Positions 1 to 10,094 of a DNA stretch of 64,000 nt are shown one piece after another. Origin of the DNA: Clostridioides sp. ES-S-0010-02 (lineage in GTDB: Bacteria; Bacillota; Clostridia; Peptostreptococcales; Peptostreptococcaceae). Below the pieces are notes generated by a model. The model saw only the letters and a program-made list of their open reading frames with translations, ran no database searches and was not told where the DNA came from. A program made the position numbers and the translations under genes. The stretch is from assembly GCA_020641055.1 (NCBI GenBank), contig CP067345.1, positions 1,109,317-1,173,316 on the forward strand, given 5' to 3'. Numbering within the stretch: position 1 is the stretch's first letter; the number at the start of each line of letters is the position of its first letter.

Positions 1-1053
1 CTTGGTGGTGGTGAATTGTCAGGAACTTTTTGGACAACTTTGTACCATTATAATTTTATGAGTGGTATAGCATCCGTTATTTTTGGAGTAAGTTTACTTT
101 ATATGTTACTTGAAAAAAATACAAAACTAAAAATATGGATACTATTGGGTGAAGTAATTTCTTTTACAATGATATTAACTTCAACTTCATCAAGTGGATT
201 TATTACTATGATAATATCAATTCCTATTATACTAATTTTAGCATGGCGATTTGCAGATAAGAAAGATTTGTATATATGGACTGGAGTTACTTTTATTATA
301 AATTTAATCATATATGTAGTGTTGAATTCATTTAATTCTACAATTTATGAAGAATCATTCTCTATGCTTGGTAAGTTAAATAGTATCTCTATACTTATAA
401 TTCCAGGATTAATTTTAATAATTGTTGCCCTTTTAATGATTATGAAATTCGTAAATAAAAAGAAATTTTTTAATTATACAATGATATTATTTGTAGGATT
501 TATATCTATAGGATTAATACTATTTTCATATAATCTAGAAAAAGAGAATAAAGCTATAGAAGCAAATCCAAATTCAACTATAACTAAAATTTCAGATTCT
601 AAAATTTTTCAAAAAGTTAATGAACTGAGTACTGATAGATTGAATATCTGGTCTAAGACAATAGAGTTGATTGATAATCCAATACTAGGAAATGGGTTTG
701 ATACCCTACCATATAAAATATTAAGTGAAGGTAAACATGGTACTCTTAACTCATTTGGTGATACTATAGATAAACCGCATAATTGGTATATGACAGTACT
801 TTATGGAAGTGGTGTTGTTGGTCTAATAGGTTTGATTGGTACAATATTAGTTTTAATAAAAGGATCATTTTATAGTTGTGTTGATAGAGTAGAAAATAAA
901 TATTTATATATATTTACTATAGGTGTATTAGCATATGCAATACAAGGTATGTTTAATGATAGTTTTGCAGGCACATCTGTTATTTTTTGGATATTTGCTG
1001 GATTAGTAGCTAATCAGATATTAAAAACTGAAGATATGAAAAATGAATCTTAG
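1..1053 (+). CDS. O-antigen ligase/polymerase-like membrane protein (5' partial)
   Basis: The frame is open from base 1, so this is the C-terminal part of a longer gene; the TTG at base 16 is not a convincing start because no ribosome site precedes it. The protein has about eight hydrophobic helices and a large extracellular loop around residues 185-260 containing NPILGNGFDTLPY and then KPHNWYM, the Gly-rich and His-Asn pattern of the Wzy_C/O-antigen ligase family. Members either polymerise lipid-linked repeats or transfer a finished glycan to an acceptor. Next to a Wzm/Wzt exporter, the transfer role is favoured, as for WsfB-type oligosaccharyltransferases of S-layer glycan clusters (inference). 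The family is well supported; polymerase versus ligase cannot be decided from sequence. Confidence 0.8.
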   Translation, partial: LGGGELSGTFWTTLYHYNFMSGIASVIFGVSLLYMLLEKNTKLKIWILLGEVISFTMILTSTSSSGFITMIISIPIILILAWRFADKKDLYIWTGVTFIINLIIYVVLNSFNSTIYEESFSMLGKLNSISILIIPGLILIIVALLMIMKFVNKKKFFNYTMILFVGFISIGLILFSYNLEKENKAIEANPNSTITKISDSKIFQKVNELSTDRLNIWSKTIELIDNPILGNGFDTLPYKILSEGKHGTLNSFGDTIDKPHNWYMTVLYGSGVVGLIGLIGTILVLIKGSFYSCVDRVENKYLYIFTIGVLAYAIQGMFNDSFAGTSVIFWIFAGLVANQILKTEDMKNES

Positions 1054-1097
1054 TAACTTTTATTTATGAATTTAATTTAGAGGAGATAGAGTAAATT

Positions 1098-2249
1098 ATG
1101 AAAGTAAAAATAGCATTAATTTCAGAAGCATTAGGAGGAGGAGTGAGAAGACATATAATCGATCTTATGGAAAATCTAAATAAAGATAAATTTGATATTT
1201 ATTTTCTATATAACTCCCATAGAGCGGATGATATAATGCAAGAAAAGATTCAAAATTTAATGAATTTAGGTGTTCATTTGGTAGAAATTAAGAATCTAAG
1301 TAATAAAATAGGTTTAAGTGATATTTTTGCACTTAAAAATATTTATAGAGAGTTAAAAAAGATAAATCCAGATATAGTACATTGTCATAGTTCAAAAGCT
1401 GGGGCAGTAGGTAGAATTGCAGCTAAGTTTATTGGAGTTAAATTTATATATTATACACCACATGCATATATTTTTCAAAATACTAAGTTATCTAGAATGA
1501 AAAAAGAAATATATATATTCATAGAAAAAATTTTAAGTAGATATTTTACAACTAAAACTATAAATGTTTCTGTTGGTGAGAAAAATTATGCGTTAAATTA
1601 TAATATAGATAAAAAGGATAAATTTATTGTAATTTATAATGGTGTTAAAGAAAATTACAGTATAAGTAATATTTTGATTAAAAATAAATTAAAGAAAGAA
1701 TTTGATGTGGATAAAGAAAGTATGGTTGTAGGTGTTGTATCAAGAGTTGATGAACAAAAAGATCCTAATACATTTATCAATATAGCTAAATATACATTAA
1801 ATAAATATTCAAATGTAAAATTTATTTATGTTGGAGATGGTGATTTATATAAATCTATGAAAGAATGTGTATTACATGAGAGATTAGAAGAAAAAATACT
1901 ATTTACAGGGTTTAGAAAAGATACAGAAGATATACTGAGTATTTTTGATATAGTGTTGACTACATCACTGTATGAAGGTATGCCATATGTGCTAGTCGAA
2001 TCTCTTGCTTCCTCCTTACCAATTATTGCTACAGATGTTATTGGAAATAATGAAATAGTTGTTAATAATAAAAATGGGTTATTATTTGAAGTTGGTAATC
2101 ATATTCAAGGATTTGATTGTTTGGAAAAATTGCTTGAAAACAAAAATATGATTAAAAGTATGAGATTAAAATCTTTGGAAATATATGAAGAGAAGTTTAC
2201 TTTGGACATAATGATGAATGAATATGAAAAATTATATAATATCAATTAA
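1098..2249 (+). CDS. GT4-family glycosyltransferase
   Basis: This 383-residue retaining glycosyltransferase has the GT-B fold. The N-terminal domain starts with a Rossmann strand and the Gly-rich loop ALGGGVRRHI (residues 11-20), followed by PDIVHCHSSKAG near residue 95. The C-terminal domain carries the donor-binding E-x7-E signature, E293 and E301 in EGMPYVLVESLASS. No membrane segment is seen, so it acts in the cytoplasm on a lipid-linked acceptor. A good GGAG site lies about 10 bases before the ATG. It sits between the ligase-like gene and the exporter genes. Donor sugar and linkage cannot be read from the sequence. Confidence 0.88.
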   Translation: MKVKIALISEALGGGVRRHIIDLMENLNKDKFDIYFLYNSHRADDIMQEKIQNLMNLGVHLVEIKNLSNKIGLSDIFALKNIYRELKKINPDIVHCHSSKAGAVGRIAAKFIGVKFIYYTPHAYIFQNTKLSRMKKEIYIFIEKILSRYFTTKTINVSVGEKNYALNYNIDKKDKFIVIYNGVKENYSISNILIKNKLKKEFDVDKESMVVGVVSRVDEQKDPNTFINIAKYTLNKYSNVKFIYVGDGDLYKSMKECVLHERLEEKILFTGFRKDTEDILSIFDIVLTTSLYEGMPYVLVESLASSLPIIATDVIGNNEIVVNNKNGLLFEVGNHIQGFDCLEKLLENKNMIKSMRLKSLEIYEEKFTLDIMMNEYEKLYNIN

Positions 2250-2283
2250 TATAATTGAAATACAGTAAAGAATAGGTGTGTGT

Positions 2284-3069
2284 ATGAATAAATTAAAGAT
2301 AATGTTATTAGGTTTTTATAAGTATAAAGATCTTTTATACGAACTTGTAACAAGAGATATTAAAATTAGATATAGACGTTCAGTTTTGGGTCTTTTATGG
2401 ACTATATTAAATCCTATTTTAATGATGTTAGTAATGACAGTTGTATTTTCACAATTATTTAGGTTTGAAATTGAAAATTATCCAATATATTTTTTTGCTG
2501 GGAATATATTATTTTCGTTTCTAACAGAATCTACAACAAATTCTTTGCATTCTATGATAGAAAGTAGTAGTTTAATTAAAAAGGTTTATATACCTAAATA
2601 TTTATTTCCTTTATCAAAGGTAATATCTAGCTTAGTGAATTTATTTTTTTCATATGTTGCTATGATGATTGTAATGATTATTACTAATGTACCTTTTAAG
2701 GTTACCATGTTGCTTTCTCCAATATTAATTTTATATATTAGCATGTTTGCGATAGGTTTAGGTCTTATTTTATCAACAATGATGGTATTTTTTAGAGATA
2801 TAGCACATTTGTACAGTGTAATAACTTTATTATGGATGTATTTAACACCAATTTTTTATCCTGTATCTATATTAAAGGAAAAAACTACTTTAGCATTAAC
2901 ATTGAATCCAATGTATCATTTTATAACCTATTTAAGAGAACTTGTACTATATGGAACTATTCCAAGTTATCAAGATAATATTATTTGTTTTTTAATTGGA
3001 TTAACATTTTTAATATTTGGATTGTTTGTTTTTTATAGAAAACAAGATAAATTTATTTTATATATATAA
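2284..3069 (+). CDS. ABC-2 polysaccharide exporter permease (Wzm-like)
   Basis: This is the membrane subunit of an ABC transporter that exports lipid-linked glycan. About 261 residues with six hydrophobic helices; the cytoplasmic N-terminus has the typical ELVTRDIKIRYRRSVLGLLW segment of TagG/Wzm/RfbA permeases. The ATG at 2284 is preferred over the GTG at 2278 because AGGTG at 2274-2278 then sits five bases upstream. The stop overlaps or abuts the ATPase gene, so the two are translationally coupled. Together they indicate that the glycan is assembled inside the cell and exported as a chain, unlike the Wzy-type PSII pathway encoded downstream. Confidence 0.9.
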   Translation: MNKLKIMLLGFYKYKDLLYELVTRDIKIRYRRSVLGLLWTILNPILMMLVMTVVFSQLFRFEIENYPIYFFAGNILFSFLTESTTNSLHSMIESSSLIKKVYIPKYLFPLSKVISSLVNLFFSYVAMMIVMIITNVPFKVTMLLSPILILYISMFAIGLGLILSTMMVFFRDIAHLYSVITLLWMYLTPIFYPVSILKEKTTLALTLNPMYHFITYLRELVLYGTIPSYQDNIICFLIGLTFLIFGLFVFYRKQDKFILYI

Positions 3070-3083
3070 TGAGGTGTTTAGTT

Positions 3084-3815
3084 TTGGAAAATATTATTGA
3101 AGTTAAAAATGTTTCTATGATGTTTAATAAAAGCCCTGAAAAAATTGATAATATTAAGGAATATTTTGTTAGATTATTAAAAAAGCAACTTATGTTTGAA
3201 GAATTTTGGGCTCTTAAAGATTTATCATTTTGTATAAAAAAAGGAGAAGCTGTTGGAATTGTAGGTTTTAATGGTTCTGGAAAAAGTACAATTTTAAAAA
3301 TTATTGCTCAAGTAATGAAACCAACAGTAGGAATTGTTGAAGTTAAAGGAAATGTTGCACCATTAATAGAGCTTGGGGCGGGTTTTGATGTAAATCTTTC
3401 TGCGAAAGAAAATATATTCTTGAATGGAGCAGTACTTGGATATAGTAGGAAAGATATGAAGAGTAGATTTGAAAGCATTATAGATTTTGCGGAACTTTGG
3501 GATTTTGTTGATACTCCATTAAAAAATTATTCATCTGGTATGGTAGCTAGACTAGGTTTTTCTATAGCTACATCAATTGTTCCAGATATACTTATTGTAG
3601 ATGAAGTTCTAGGTGTAGGAGATTATAAATTTCAAGAGAAATGTCAAAAGAGAATGAATGAGATAATTTCAAATGGAACAACCGTTATTTTTGTTTCTCA
3701 TACAATTGATCAGGTTAGAGAACTATGTAATAAAGTAATATGGCTTGAAAAAGGAACTTTAAAAATGATTGGAGATACAAAAGAGGTATGTGATAGATAT
3801 ATGGGCATATCATAA
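3084..3815 (+). CDS. ABC polysaccharide exporter ATPase (Wzt-like, short form)
   Basis: This is the ATPase partner of the preceding permease. It shows Walker A GFNGSGKST (from residue 61), the signature NYSSGMVARLGFS near residue 150, Walker B DILIVDEVLGVGD near 170, and the H-loop VSH near 206. The N-terminal MFNKSPEK..KEYFVRLLKKQ stretch is typical of TagH/Wzt proteins. I chose the TTG at 3084 because GAGGTG at 3071-3076 lies seven bases before it; an ATG at 3069 in the same frame would add five residues. It ends about where the nucleotide-binding domain ends, so the C-terminal carbohydrate-binding domain found in many Wzt proteins is absent. Confidence 0.9.
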   Translation: MENIIEVKNVSMMFNKSPEKIDNIKEYFVRLLKKQLMFEEFWALKDLSFCIKKGEAVGIVGFNGSGKSTILKIIAQVMKPTVGIVEVKGNVAPLIELGAGFDVNLSAKENIFLNGAVLGYSRKDMKSRFESIIDFAELWDFVDTPLKNYSSGMVARLGFSIATSIVPDILIVDEVLGVGDYKFQEKCQKRMNEIISNGTTVIFVSHTIDQVRELCNKVIWLEKGTLKMIGDTKEVCDRYMGIS

Positions 3816-3827
3816 GGAGTTGAATAT

Positions 3828-5099
3828 ATGTATGAATATAAAATTAGTGTAATAGTCCCAATATATAATGCAGAAAAGTATATAGAACATGCAATTTCAT
3901 CACTTTTAAATCAGAGTATAGGTTTTGAAGTTCTAGAAGTAATTTTAGTAGATGATTGTTCTACAGATAGAAGTGGACTTATTATAGATAAATATGCAAA
4001 TAGATATGATAATATAAAAGTAATACATTTGGAAAAAAATAGTGGATTGCCAGGAAAACCAAGAAATAAAGGTTTAGAAATTGCAACATGTGAATATGTA
4101 ATGTTCTTAGATCAAGATGATTTTTTTGATCAAAATGCATGTGAGATATTATATAATAAGATTGAAGATACTGATGCTGATGTAGCATTTGGTTATTATA
4201 ACTATGTTAATGAGGAAAATGTCACAATTGATAGAAACCCAATATCAGATAAATATGTAAATTATTTAAATGATGATAGTTCTGATTTTGAAGTGATTGA
4301 ATTAAAAGATAAGTTAAATTTTGTTATTCCATTATTTAATAAGATATATAAAAGAGAATTAATTGAAAAAAATAATATTAAATTTCAAGAATCTGTTTTA
4401 GGAGAAGATAGAATATTTGCTTGTGAATATTTTATGTTATGTGAAAGAATTGTATATGAGAATGCTTTGATTTTAAATTATAGATTGAGAAATAAAGGAG
4501 AAAAGTCAACCAGTCAAAATATGAATGTTAACTTTTTCTTAAGCGTAATGGATTCATATAAATTAATGTATAAGGTATTTTTAAAGTATGATATCATTGA
4601 GCATTTTAGAATTGTTTTTGATGAATGTGTAGAAGATATTGTTTTTAGAATATTAGCCTCAAGATTAGATGACAAAGAATTGATTTTAGTAATAGAAAAT
4701 TTATATAATCTAATTAATTATGTTGAAGTATATACTTATAATAAAAAATTTGTATATATTAATCTGATTCTTGATGAACTGTTAAAAAAAGAATTTAATA
4801 ATGTAGTTAATATATTAAAAAAAATTATACCATTATATGAGAAGTTAAATGACTCTTATATCGGAAATGCATGGATAAATATTCAATTATATAATGGAAA
4901 TAATGAAATAACTAATCTTTTGAAAATAATAGATTGTATGAAGAAAGAAAATACAACCTTAGAAGAAGAAATTATTGAGCTTAAAAATATAAATTTTGAA
5001 TTAAAGAAAAAATATTTGAAAATAGAAAAAGATATTAACGAAATTGTTAATACAAAGACTTATAAAGTTATTAAAAAATTTTATGCTCTTTTTAAGTAA
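3828..5099 (+). CDS. GT2-family glycosyltransferase with C-terminal coiled coil
   Basis: The protein has 423 residues and a GT-A catalytic domain over about the first 230: SVIVPIYNAEKYIEHAISSLLNQS at the start, the nucleotide-binding VDDCSTDRSG, and the metal-binding DQDD near residue 100. A later GEDRIFACEYF segment fits the catalytic-base region of CpsJ/EpsH-like enzymes. The last 60 residues are rich in Lys, Glu, Asn and Ile, probably a coiled coil, and end in a basic helix that may rest on the membrane. AAGGAG overlaps the stop of the ATPase gene, so it is cotranscribed with the exporter. Donor unknown. Confidence 0.87.
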   Translation: MYEYKISVIVPIYNAEKYIEHAISSLLNQSIGFEVLEVILVDDCSTDRSGLIIDKYANRYDNIKVIHLEKNSGLPGKPRNKGLEIATCEYVMFLDQDDFFDQNACEILYNKIEDTDADVAFGYYNYVNEENVTIDRNPISDKYVNYLNDDSSDFEVIELKDKLNFVIPLFNKIYKRELIEKNNIKFQESVLGEDRIFACEYFMLCERIVYENALILNYRLRNKGEKSTSQNMNVNFFLSVMDSYKLMYKVFLKYDIIEHFRIVFDECVEDIVFRILASRLDDKELILVIENLYNLINYVEVYTYNKKFVYINLILDELLKKEFNNVVNILKKIIPLYEKLNDSYIGNAWINIQLYNGNNEITNLLKIIDCMKKENTTLEEEIIELKNINFELKKKYLKIEKDINEIVNTKTYKVIKKFYALFK

Positions 5100-5170
5100 A
5101 CATGTTATATAGTATTAAAGTGTAACATATAAAAATAATTAAATGAGTTTTTATATTAAGGAGTAGATTG

Positions 5171-8044
5171 ATGAAATTAATAGATAAAGCTAGGTATTTA
5201 AAAAAAGCCTATTTTAAAATAGGCAATAAAAAGTCTCTACTAAAAAAAATATTCTATTCTATACATGAAGGAGGAATAAAAAATTTAAAGAATCGTACTT
5301 TAGGTGTTATATATGCAGCTTATAAAGAAGAAAACTTGTATAATGAAAGAAATAACATATATGAAAATCAACAAAAAGAAATTATTGTTTTGGATGATGT
5401 GTTTGAAAAAATATCAGTAATAGTTTGTATTTATAATGATTTTAGTAACATTGAACGAGTAGAGAAAAGTTTAGGAGAGCAAGTGTATAAAAATTTTGAT
5501 ATCATATATTTAATGGCTGAAAAATATAAACAAAGTATAAACTTTAAAGAAAAAAATGTTCATTATTGTAATAAGATTGATGGCTCCGCTTTGAATGAAG
5601 TTATTAACAAAATAGAAAGTTCATACTTTTTAGTAATAAATATAGATGATTATCTTTCTCCAAATGCAATATTAAATTTTACTAAAGTATCCCAAAATGA
5701 TGAGTTTATATTGATATATAGTGATGAATGTTTGTATGATTTTGATAATAAAACGGTGAATAGATATTTTTTAAAGCCTAAATTCTCACCAGTTTACTTT
5801 TACAATAAGCTGTATATAGAGCATTCTATCTTATTAAAGAAGAAAGAGTTTATGGAATGTGGAGGATTTGATAATAAAGTCGAGAATCTTGATACACTGT
5901 TAAAAGGTGCTACTTTAAATATGTTAGAATTTTCAGATAAAATAGCGCATATAGAAAAAATATTATTATTAAGAGATGTAACAAAACAAAGCATATGTGA
6001 AAGTATGTACAATTCAAGTATGATAAAAAAACATTTGAGAAATATTGGTATAGAGTCAAATGTTAGACAAAATATTGTTTATGATTCTTATGATATAGAC
6101 TTACCTGTAGATGATTTAGAAACAGTTTCTTTAATAATTATTAGTGACTGCAAGGAAGATACATTTGCATGTATTGATAGTATTGTAAAAAGTACAAGAT
6201 GGATAAATTTTGAAATTATAGTAGTTGCTGAAGAGAGTGTATGTGAATATCTTTATAAAGAATTTACATTTTTAGATAATTTTAAATTATGTAAATACAA
6301 TAAAACTTTAAGTTATGCTCAAAAATGTAATTTGGGAAATTCGAAAGCAATGGGCAAATACGTAACTATTTTAAAGGATTATATATCTATAGAAGATGAG
6401 AACTGGTTAAGTGAAATGATTCAATGTTTTAAATTTAAAAATGTTGGTGCTGTGTCCCCAAAAATTATTAATAAATATAATGGTATAAAATACTCTGGAA
6501 TTATTTCAGGTGGATATGGTTTTTTCCCAATTCCATTTGATGGTGAAAAAAATATAGTACATAAAGGCTATAATGAAATAGCATTTGCTACAAGAGAAAT
6601 ATCAGTTCTTTCTTCAAGTTGTTTTGTAATTAAAAGAGAATTGTTTAATGATATTTCTGGATTTGATGAAAAAAATATACCTAATGAGTTTTCAAATACA
6701 GAACTATCTTTTAAAATTCAAGAAAATAATAATAAATGTATATTTTGTTCTAAAAGTTTAGTTATTTCAACTAAAAAAGATGATGAATATGATAGTTGGT
6801 ATAATACAAAGAATAAAACAGGGTATTTATATATGTTAAAAAATTGGGCTAACTATTTGTTAGATGATCCATACTATACAAAAACAATGCAAAAGCAAAT
6901 AATTAGTAATTTTCCTTATGAATTTAATATATTTAAAGATAACAAAATTAAAATTAATAATACTAATTTTTCAGGAAGAAATATTCTAATTATTAGTCAT
7001 GAGCTATCTATGACAGGAGCTCCAATTACTTTACAGTATGTTATAAAGGCTTTAATAAAAAATGGTGACTATCCAGTAATTTTATCACCAAAAGATGGAA
7101 AATTGAAAGAAGAATTTTTAAAAGAAGGTATCCCTGTTATAATTGATGATTCAATATATAGTAGTAATAATTGGATGAATTATGCAGAAAATTTTGATAT
7201 AGTTATAGTAAATACAATAGTGCAATATTTGAATATAATTGAATTAAGTAAAACAGAAATACCAACCCTATGGTGGATTCATGATGCTAGAGAAGGATAT
7301 GAATTATATATGAAAGATATAATTCCTAGTGAGATAGGAAATAATATTCATACATTTTGTGCTGGCATTTATGCTAAGAATGTATTAAATGACTATAGAC
7401 CTTCTTATAAACCTAATGTTCTTTTGTATGGTTTACCAGATTTTTCAACTGAAATACCAAATATTCCTAAGTATAAGTTAGAAAATGAAAAGGAAAGAGT
7501 AATATTTGTAAATGTAGGAACAATTGAAAAAAGAAAAGGGCAAGATGTATTTTCACAGGCTATTTCTAGTTTGCCTGACTATTATATAGATAAGTGTAAA
7601 TTTATTTTTATTGGTAGAAAAGTTTCTGATACTATTTATGATAGTCTAATTGATATAAAAAATAAATTTCCTGAAAATATAGAGCTTATTGACGAAGTAA
7701 AAAGAAATGAAATTATGGATATTTTTAAACAAGCAACATGTATAGTTTGTTCTTCTAGAGATGATCCAATGCCTGTTTTTATGACTGAAGGTATGATGAT
7801 GTCTAAAATATGTATTTGTTCTGAAAATACAGGAACAGCTACATTGATTGAGAATGGAAAAAATGGATTTGTATATGCAAATAACGATTATAAAGAATTA
7901 GCAAATAAGATTATGTATGTTATTGATAATAATGATAAAATTGATTCTTTGAAAATAGAAAGTAGAAAAACTTATGAGAAATATTTCTCTATGGATGTAT
8001 TTGATAGTAATTTGTTAAATATAATTTCCAATATTGTTAAGTAA
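5171..8044 (+). CDS. Three-domain glycosyltransferase (GT2-GT2-GT4)
   Basis: About 957 residues that look like three glycosyltransferases fused. Domain 1 (from about residue 80) begins ISVIVCIYNDFSN and has an acidic INIDDYLSP site near 160. Domain 2 (from about 317) begins VSLIIISDCKED and contains GAVSPKIINKYNGIKYSG, typical of GT2 domains in rhamnan-type synthases. Domain 3 (from about 600) starts NILIISHELSMTGAP and has GTIEKRKGQDVF and an E-x7-E-like PVFMTEGMMMSKICICSE near 867, a GT4 domain. The ATG at 5171 has AAGGAG seven bases upstream. Such multidomain enzymes often add consecutive sugars of one repeat (inference). Confidence 0.87.
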   Translation: MKLIDKARYLKKAYFKIGNKKSLLKKIFYSIHEGGIKNLKNRTLGVIYAAYKEENLYNERNNIYENQQKEIIVLDDVFEKISVIVCIYNDFSNIERVEKSLGEQVYKNFDIIYLMAEKYKQSINFKEKNVHYCNKIDGSALNEVINKIESSYFLVINIDDYLSPNAILNFTKVSQNDEFILIYSDECLYDFDNKTVNRYFLKPKFSPVYFYNKLYIEHSILLKKKEFMECGGFDNKVENLDTLLKGATLNMLEFSDKIAHIEKILLLRDVTKQSICESMYNSSMIKKHLRNIGIESNVRQNIVYDSYDIDLPVDDLETVSLIIISDCKEDTFACIDSIVKSTRWINFEIIVVAEESVCEYLYKEFTFLDNFKLCKYNKTLSYAQKCNLGNSKAMGKYVTILKDYISIEDENWLSEMIQCFKFKNVGAVSPKIINKYNGIKYSGIISGGYGFFPIPFDGEKNIVHKGYNEIAFATREISVLSSSCFVIKRELFNDISGFDEKNIPNEFSNTELSFKIQENNNKCIFCSKSLVISTKKDDEYDSWYNTKNKTGYLYMLKNWANYLLDDPYYTKTMQKQIISNFPYEFNIFKDNKIKINNTNFSGRNILIISHELSMTGAPITLQYVIKALIKNGDYPVILSPKDGKLKEEFLKEGIPVIIDDSIYSSNNWMNYAENFDIVIVNTIVQYLNIIELSKTEIPTLWWIHDAREGYELYMKDIIPSEIGNNIHTFCAGIYAKNVLNDYRPSYKPNVLLYGLPDFSTEIPNIPKYKLENEKERVIFVNVGTIEKRKGQDVFSQAISSLPDYYIDKCKFIFIGRKVSDTIYDSLIDIKNKFPENIELIDEVKRNEIMDIFKQATCIVCSSRDDPMPVFMTEGMMMSKICICSENTGTATLIENGKNGFVYANNDYKELANKIMYVIDNNDKIDSLKIESRKTYEKYFSMDVFDSNLLNIISNIVK

Positions 8045-8135
8045 GCTATTTTACAGTAATTGAATTTTTATTTTAAATAAGTTTTAGGTATTCACATTTT
8101 GATAATATACTTAAAATAAAGATTGGAGGAAATAT

Positions 8136-10043
8136 ATGAGCTGTATTAATAAAAAAAATAATATGGAATATAAAAAATTAGAATATTTTTTAATTCTAAT
8201 ATTTTTAACTTTAATTATTCTATTAAATTTAGAATTTAAATCTATCATTGGAATAACTATTATCCTTTTAATAGTTATTAGTATTTATAGTTTATTTTAT
8301 TTTGCTTTAAAGATGAGTAATAGTATAGAAATTTTAAAGTCACTTAGTAAAAAAGAAAAAAACTGTATACTTTTGCTATCTATTATATCTATAATATTTG
8401 TATATTCAGAAATAAGTAGAGATAAATTTATATATTATGGGGATTTTTCTAATTTCTGGAGTCTTGCTTTACAACAGATGGATATTTTTTTAAAGGAGCC
8501 TTTACTAGCATTAAAAAATTCTTATATTAATATATGTTATGCAGAACATAATGTTTTTATGCCAACCATGATAGCTATACCATTAAAGATTTTAGGTGGA
8601 AGTTATATGAGTTATGTTCTCATTTTAGAAGTTATATTTATTATACCAACTTGTATTACATATGCACTTATTATGAAAAAAATTATTATAAAAATGAACT
8701 ATAAAAATGTAAATTTTTCAATATTATTTTTATTTTTTCTAATATTACCAAGTTTGTATTATCCAACATTAAGCGGTTATATAGATATTGTATGTGTTTT
8801 TATAGTTTCGTTATGTATACTTCTAACTATGGAAATTGATTTTTTGAAGTTTGAAAAGAGAAAATGTTTAGCTCTTTCTGGATTATTATTAGTATTAGTT
8901 TTAATGAGAAGAGCTTATGGATATTGGATTGTAGGATATGCGATTAGTTTATTTGTATATATGATTTTTAATATATTAACAAATAGAAAAGATTTAAAAA
9001 TAATTATTAAAGCATATATGAAAAATCTTTTATTTATTTTTATTGTTTGCAGTCTTGTTTTAGTGATAATGTTTCCAAATTTTTTGAAAAACATAGCAAC
9101 TAGTAATATAAGAGTTGTCCATTCAGCATGGAATATGACTTCATCAAAAGAAAAAATAATTGAATTTGTAAATTATTATGGTGTATATATGATAATACTT
9201 TCAATATTGTCAATAATAACATCATTTAAGGATAAGTATTTAATGAGTTTTGTAGTAAAAAATATTGTAAATATAATAATAGTAGCAATATTGTTTTCTA
9301 ATATACAAATGGGACCACATCAATACTATCAAATTACAGGACAATTATCTTTATTGGTTGCAGTTACTATTTTAAAAATATATAATTCAGAGATTAGTAA
9401 AAGAAATATAATAGTATTAACTATTGGTATCTTGCATATATATAACTTTTTATATGCACATAATCTTGTTAAACAATACGCATTTGAAAGATATATATTT
9501 ACAGAAAGAATCTATGAACCAAGAAAAAGATATGATATAGAACAAATGAACATTTTATATGAAAAAATTGAAAGATTAATAGAAAAAGACAGTCTAGTAT
9601 ATGTTCTATCAAGTTCAGATATATTAAACGATGATTTGATACGATGTCTTAAGTTACCAGAAAGAATAAGTTTTGAAAATAAATTGGTGGGTAGTTATCA
9701 AGTAGATTTAAGAGATGGATTTCCAGTATCATTCCTTAATTCTGATATAATTATTGTTCCTGATCCAATACAGTATCATTTGAAACCTAATGATCAACAA
9801 GTTGTAATAAAGCTTGCAAAAGAGATATTAGATAAAAATTCAATAATAGGAGACAATTTTAAGTTGGTTGATAGTGTATCATTAGAGAAAGATGTAAAAG
9901 CAAAAATTTATATAAAAAACAAAGATTTTTCTTTAAAAGAAATAAACTATTTAGAAAATATGTTTGATTTTTCATATAAGGAATACCCTGATTTATTTAA
10001 AAATAGATTTGAAGAATTTAAACAACAAGAAAATCTAAAATAG
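8136..10043 (+). CDS. Multi-spanning membrane glycosyltransferase, GT-C-like
   Basis: 635 residues with about 11-13 hydrophobic helices in the first two thirds and a soluble C-terminal domain from about residue 450. An acidic first outer loop (YYGDFSNFWSLAL, near residue 90) sits where GT-C enzymes carry their catalytic Asp. I did not recognise a named family. It lies directly before a GtrB-like gene, and a GtrA-like gene follows in the same cluster; in Gtr systems the third member is a membrane enzyme of this size that moves a sugar from undecaprenyl phosphate to a glycan outside the membrane. GGAGGA lies five bases before the ATG. Confidence 0.65.
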   Translation: MSCINKKNNMEYKKLEYFLILIFLTLIILLNLEFKSIIGITIILLIVISIYSLFYFALKMSNSIEILKSLSKKEKNCILLLSIISIIFVYSEISRDKFIYYGDFSNFWSLALQQMDIFLKEPLLALKNSYINICYAEHNVFMPTMIAIPLKILGGSYMSYVLILEVIFIIPTCITYALIMKKIIIKMNYKNVNFSILFLFFLILPSLYYPTLSGYIDIVCVFIVSLCILLTMEIDFLKFEKRKCLALSGLLLVLVLMRRAYGYWIVGYAISLFVYMIFNILTNRKDLKIIIKAYMKNLLFIFIVCSLVLVIMFPNFLKNIATSNIRVVHSAWNMTSSKEKIIEFVNYYGVYMIILSILSIITSFKDKYLMSFVVKNIVNIIIVAILFSNIQMGPHQYYQITGQLSLLVAVTILKIYNSEISKRNIIVLTIGILHIYNFLYAHNLVKQYAFERYIFTERIYEPRKRYDIEQMNILYEKIERLIEKDSLVYVLSSSDILNDDLIRCLKLPERISFENKLVGSYQVDLRDGFPVSFLNSDIIIVPDPIQYHLKPNDQQVVIKLAKEILDKNSIIGDNFKLVDSVSLEKDVKAKIYIKNKDFSLKEINYLENMFDFSYKEYPDLFKNRFEEFKQQENLK

Positions 10044-10094
10044 GGTTATAGAGTATTTATTATTTATAATTAAAAATTTTGAAAGGATAAGCTT

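Noticed and set aside
16-1053. TTG at base 16 as the true start of the first gene
   Set aside because: The frame stays open to base 1, no ribosome site is visible, and Wzy_C proteins are normally longer, so the gene is 5' partial.
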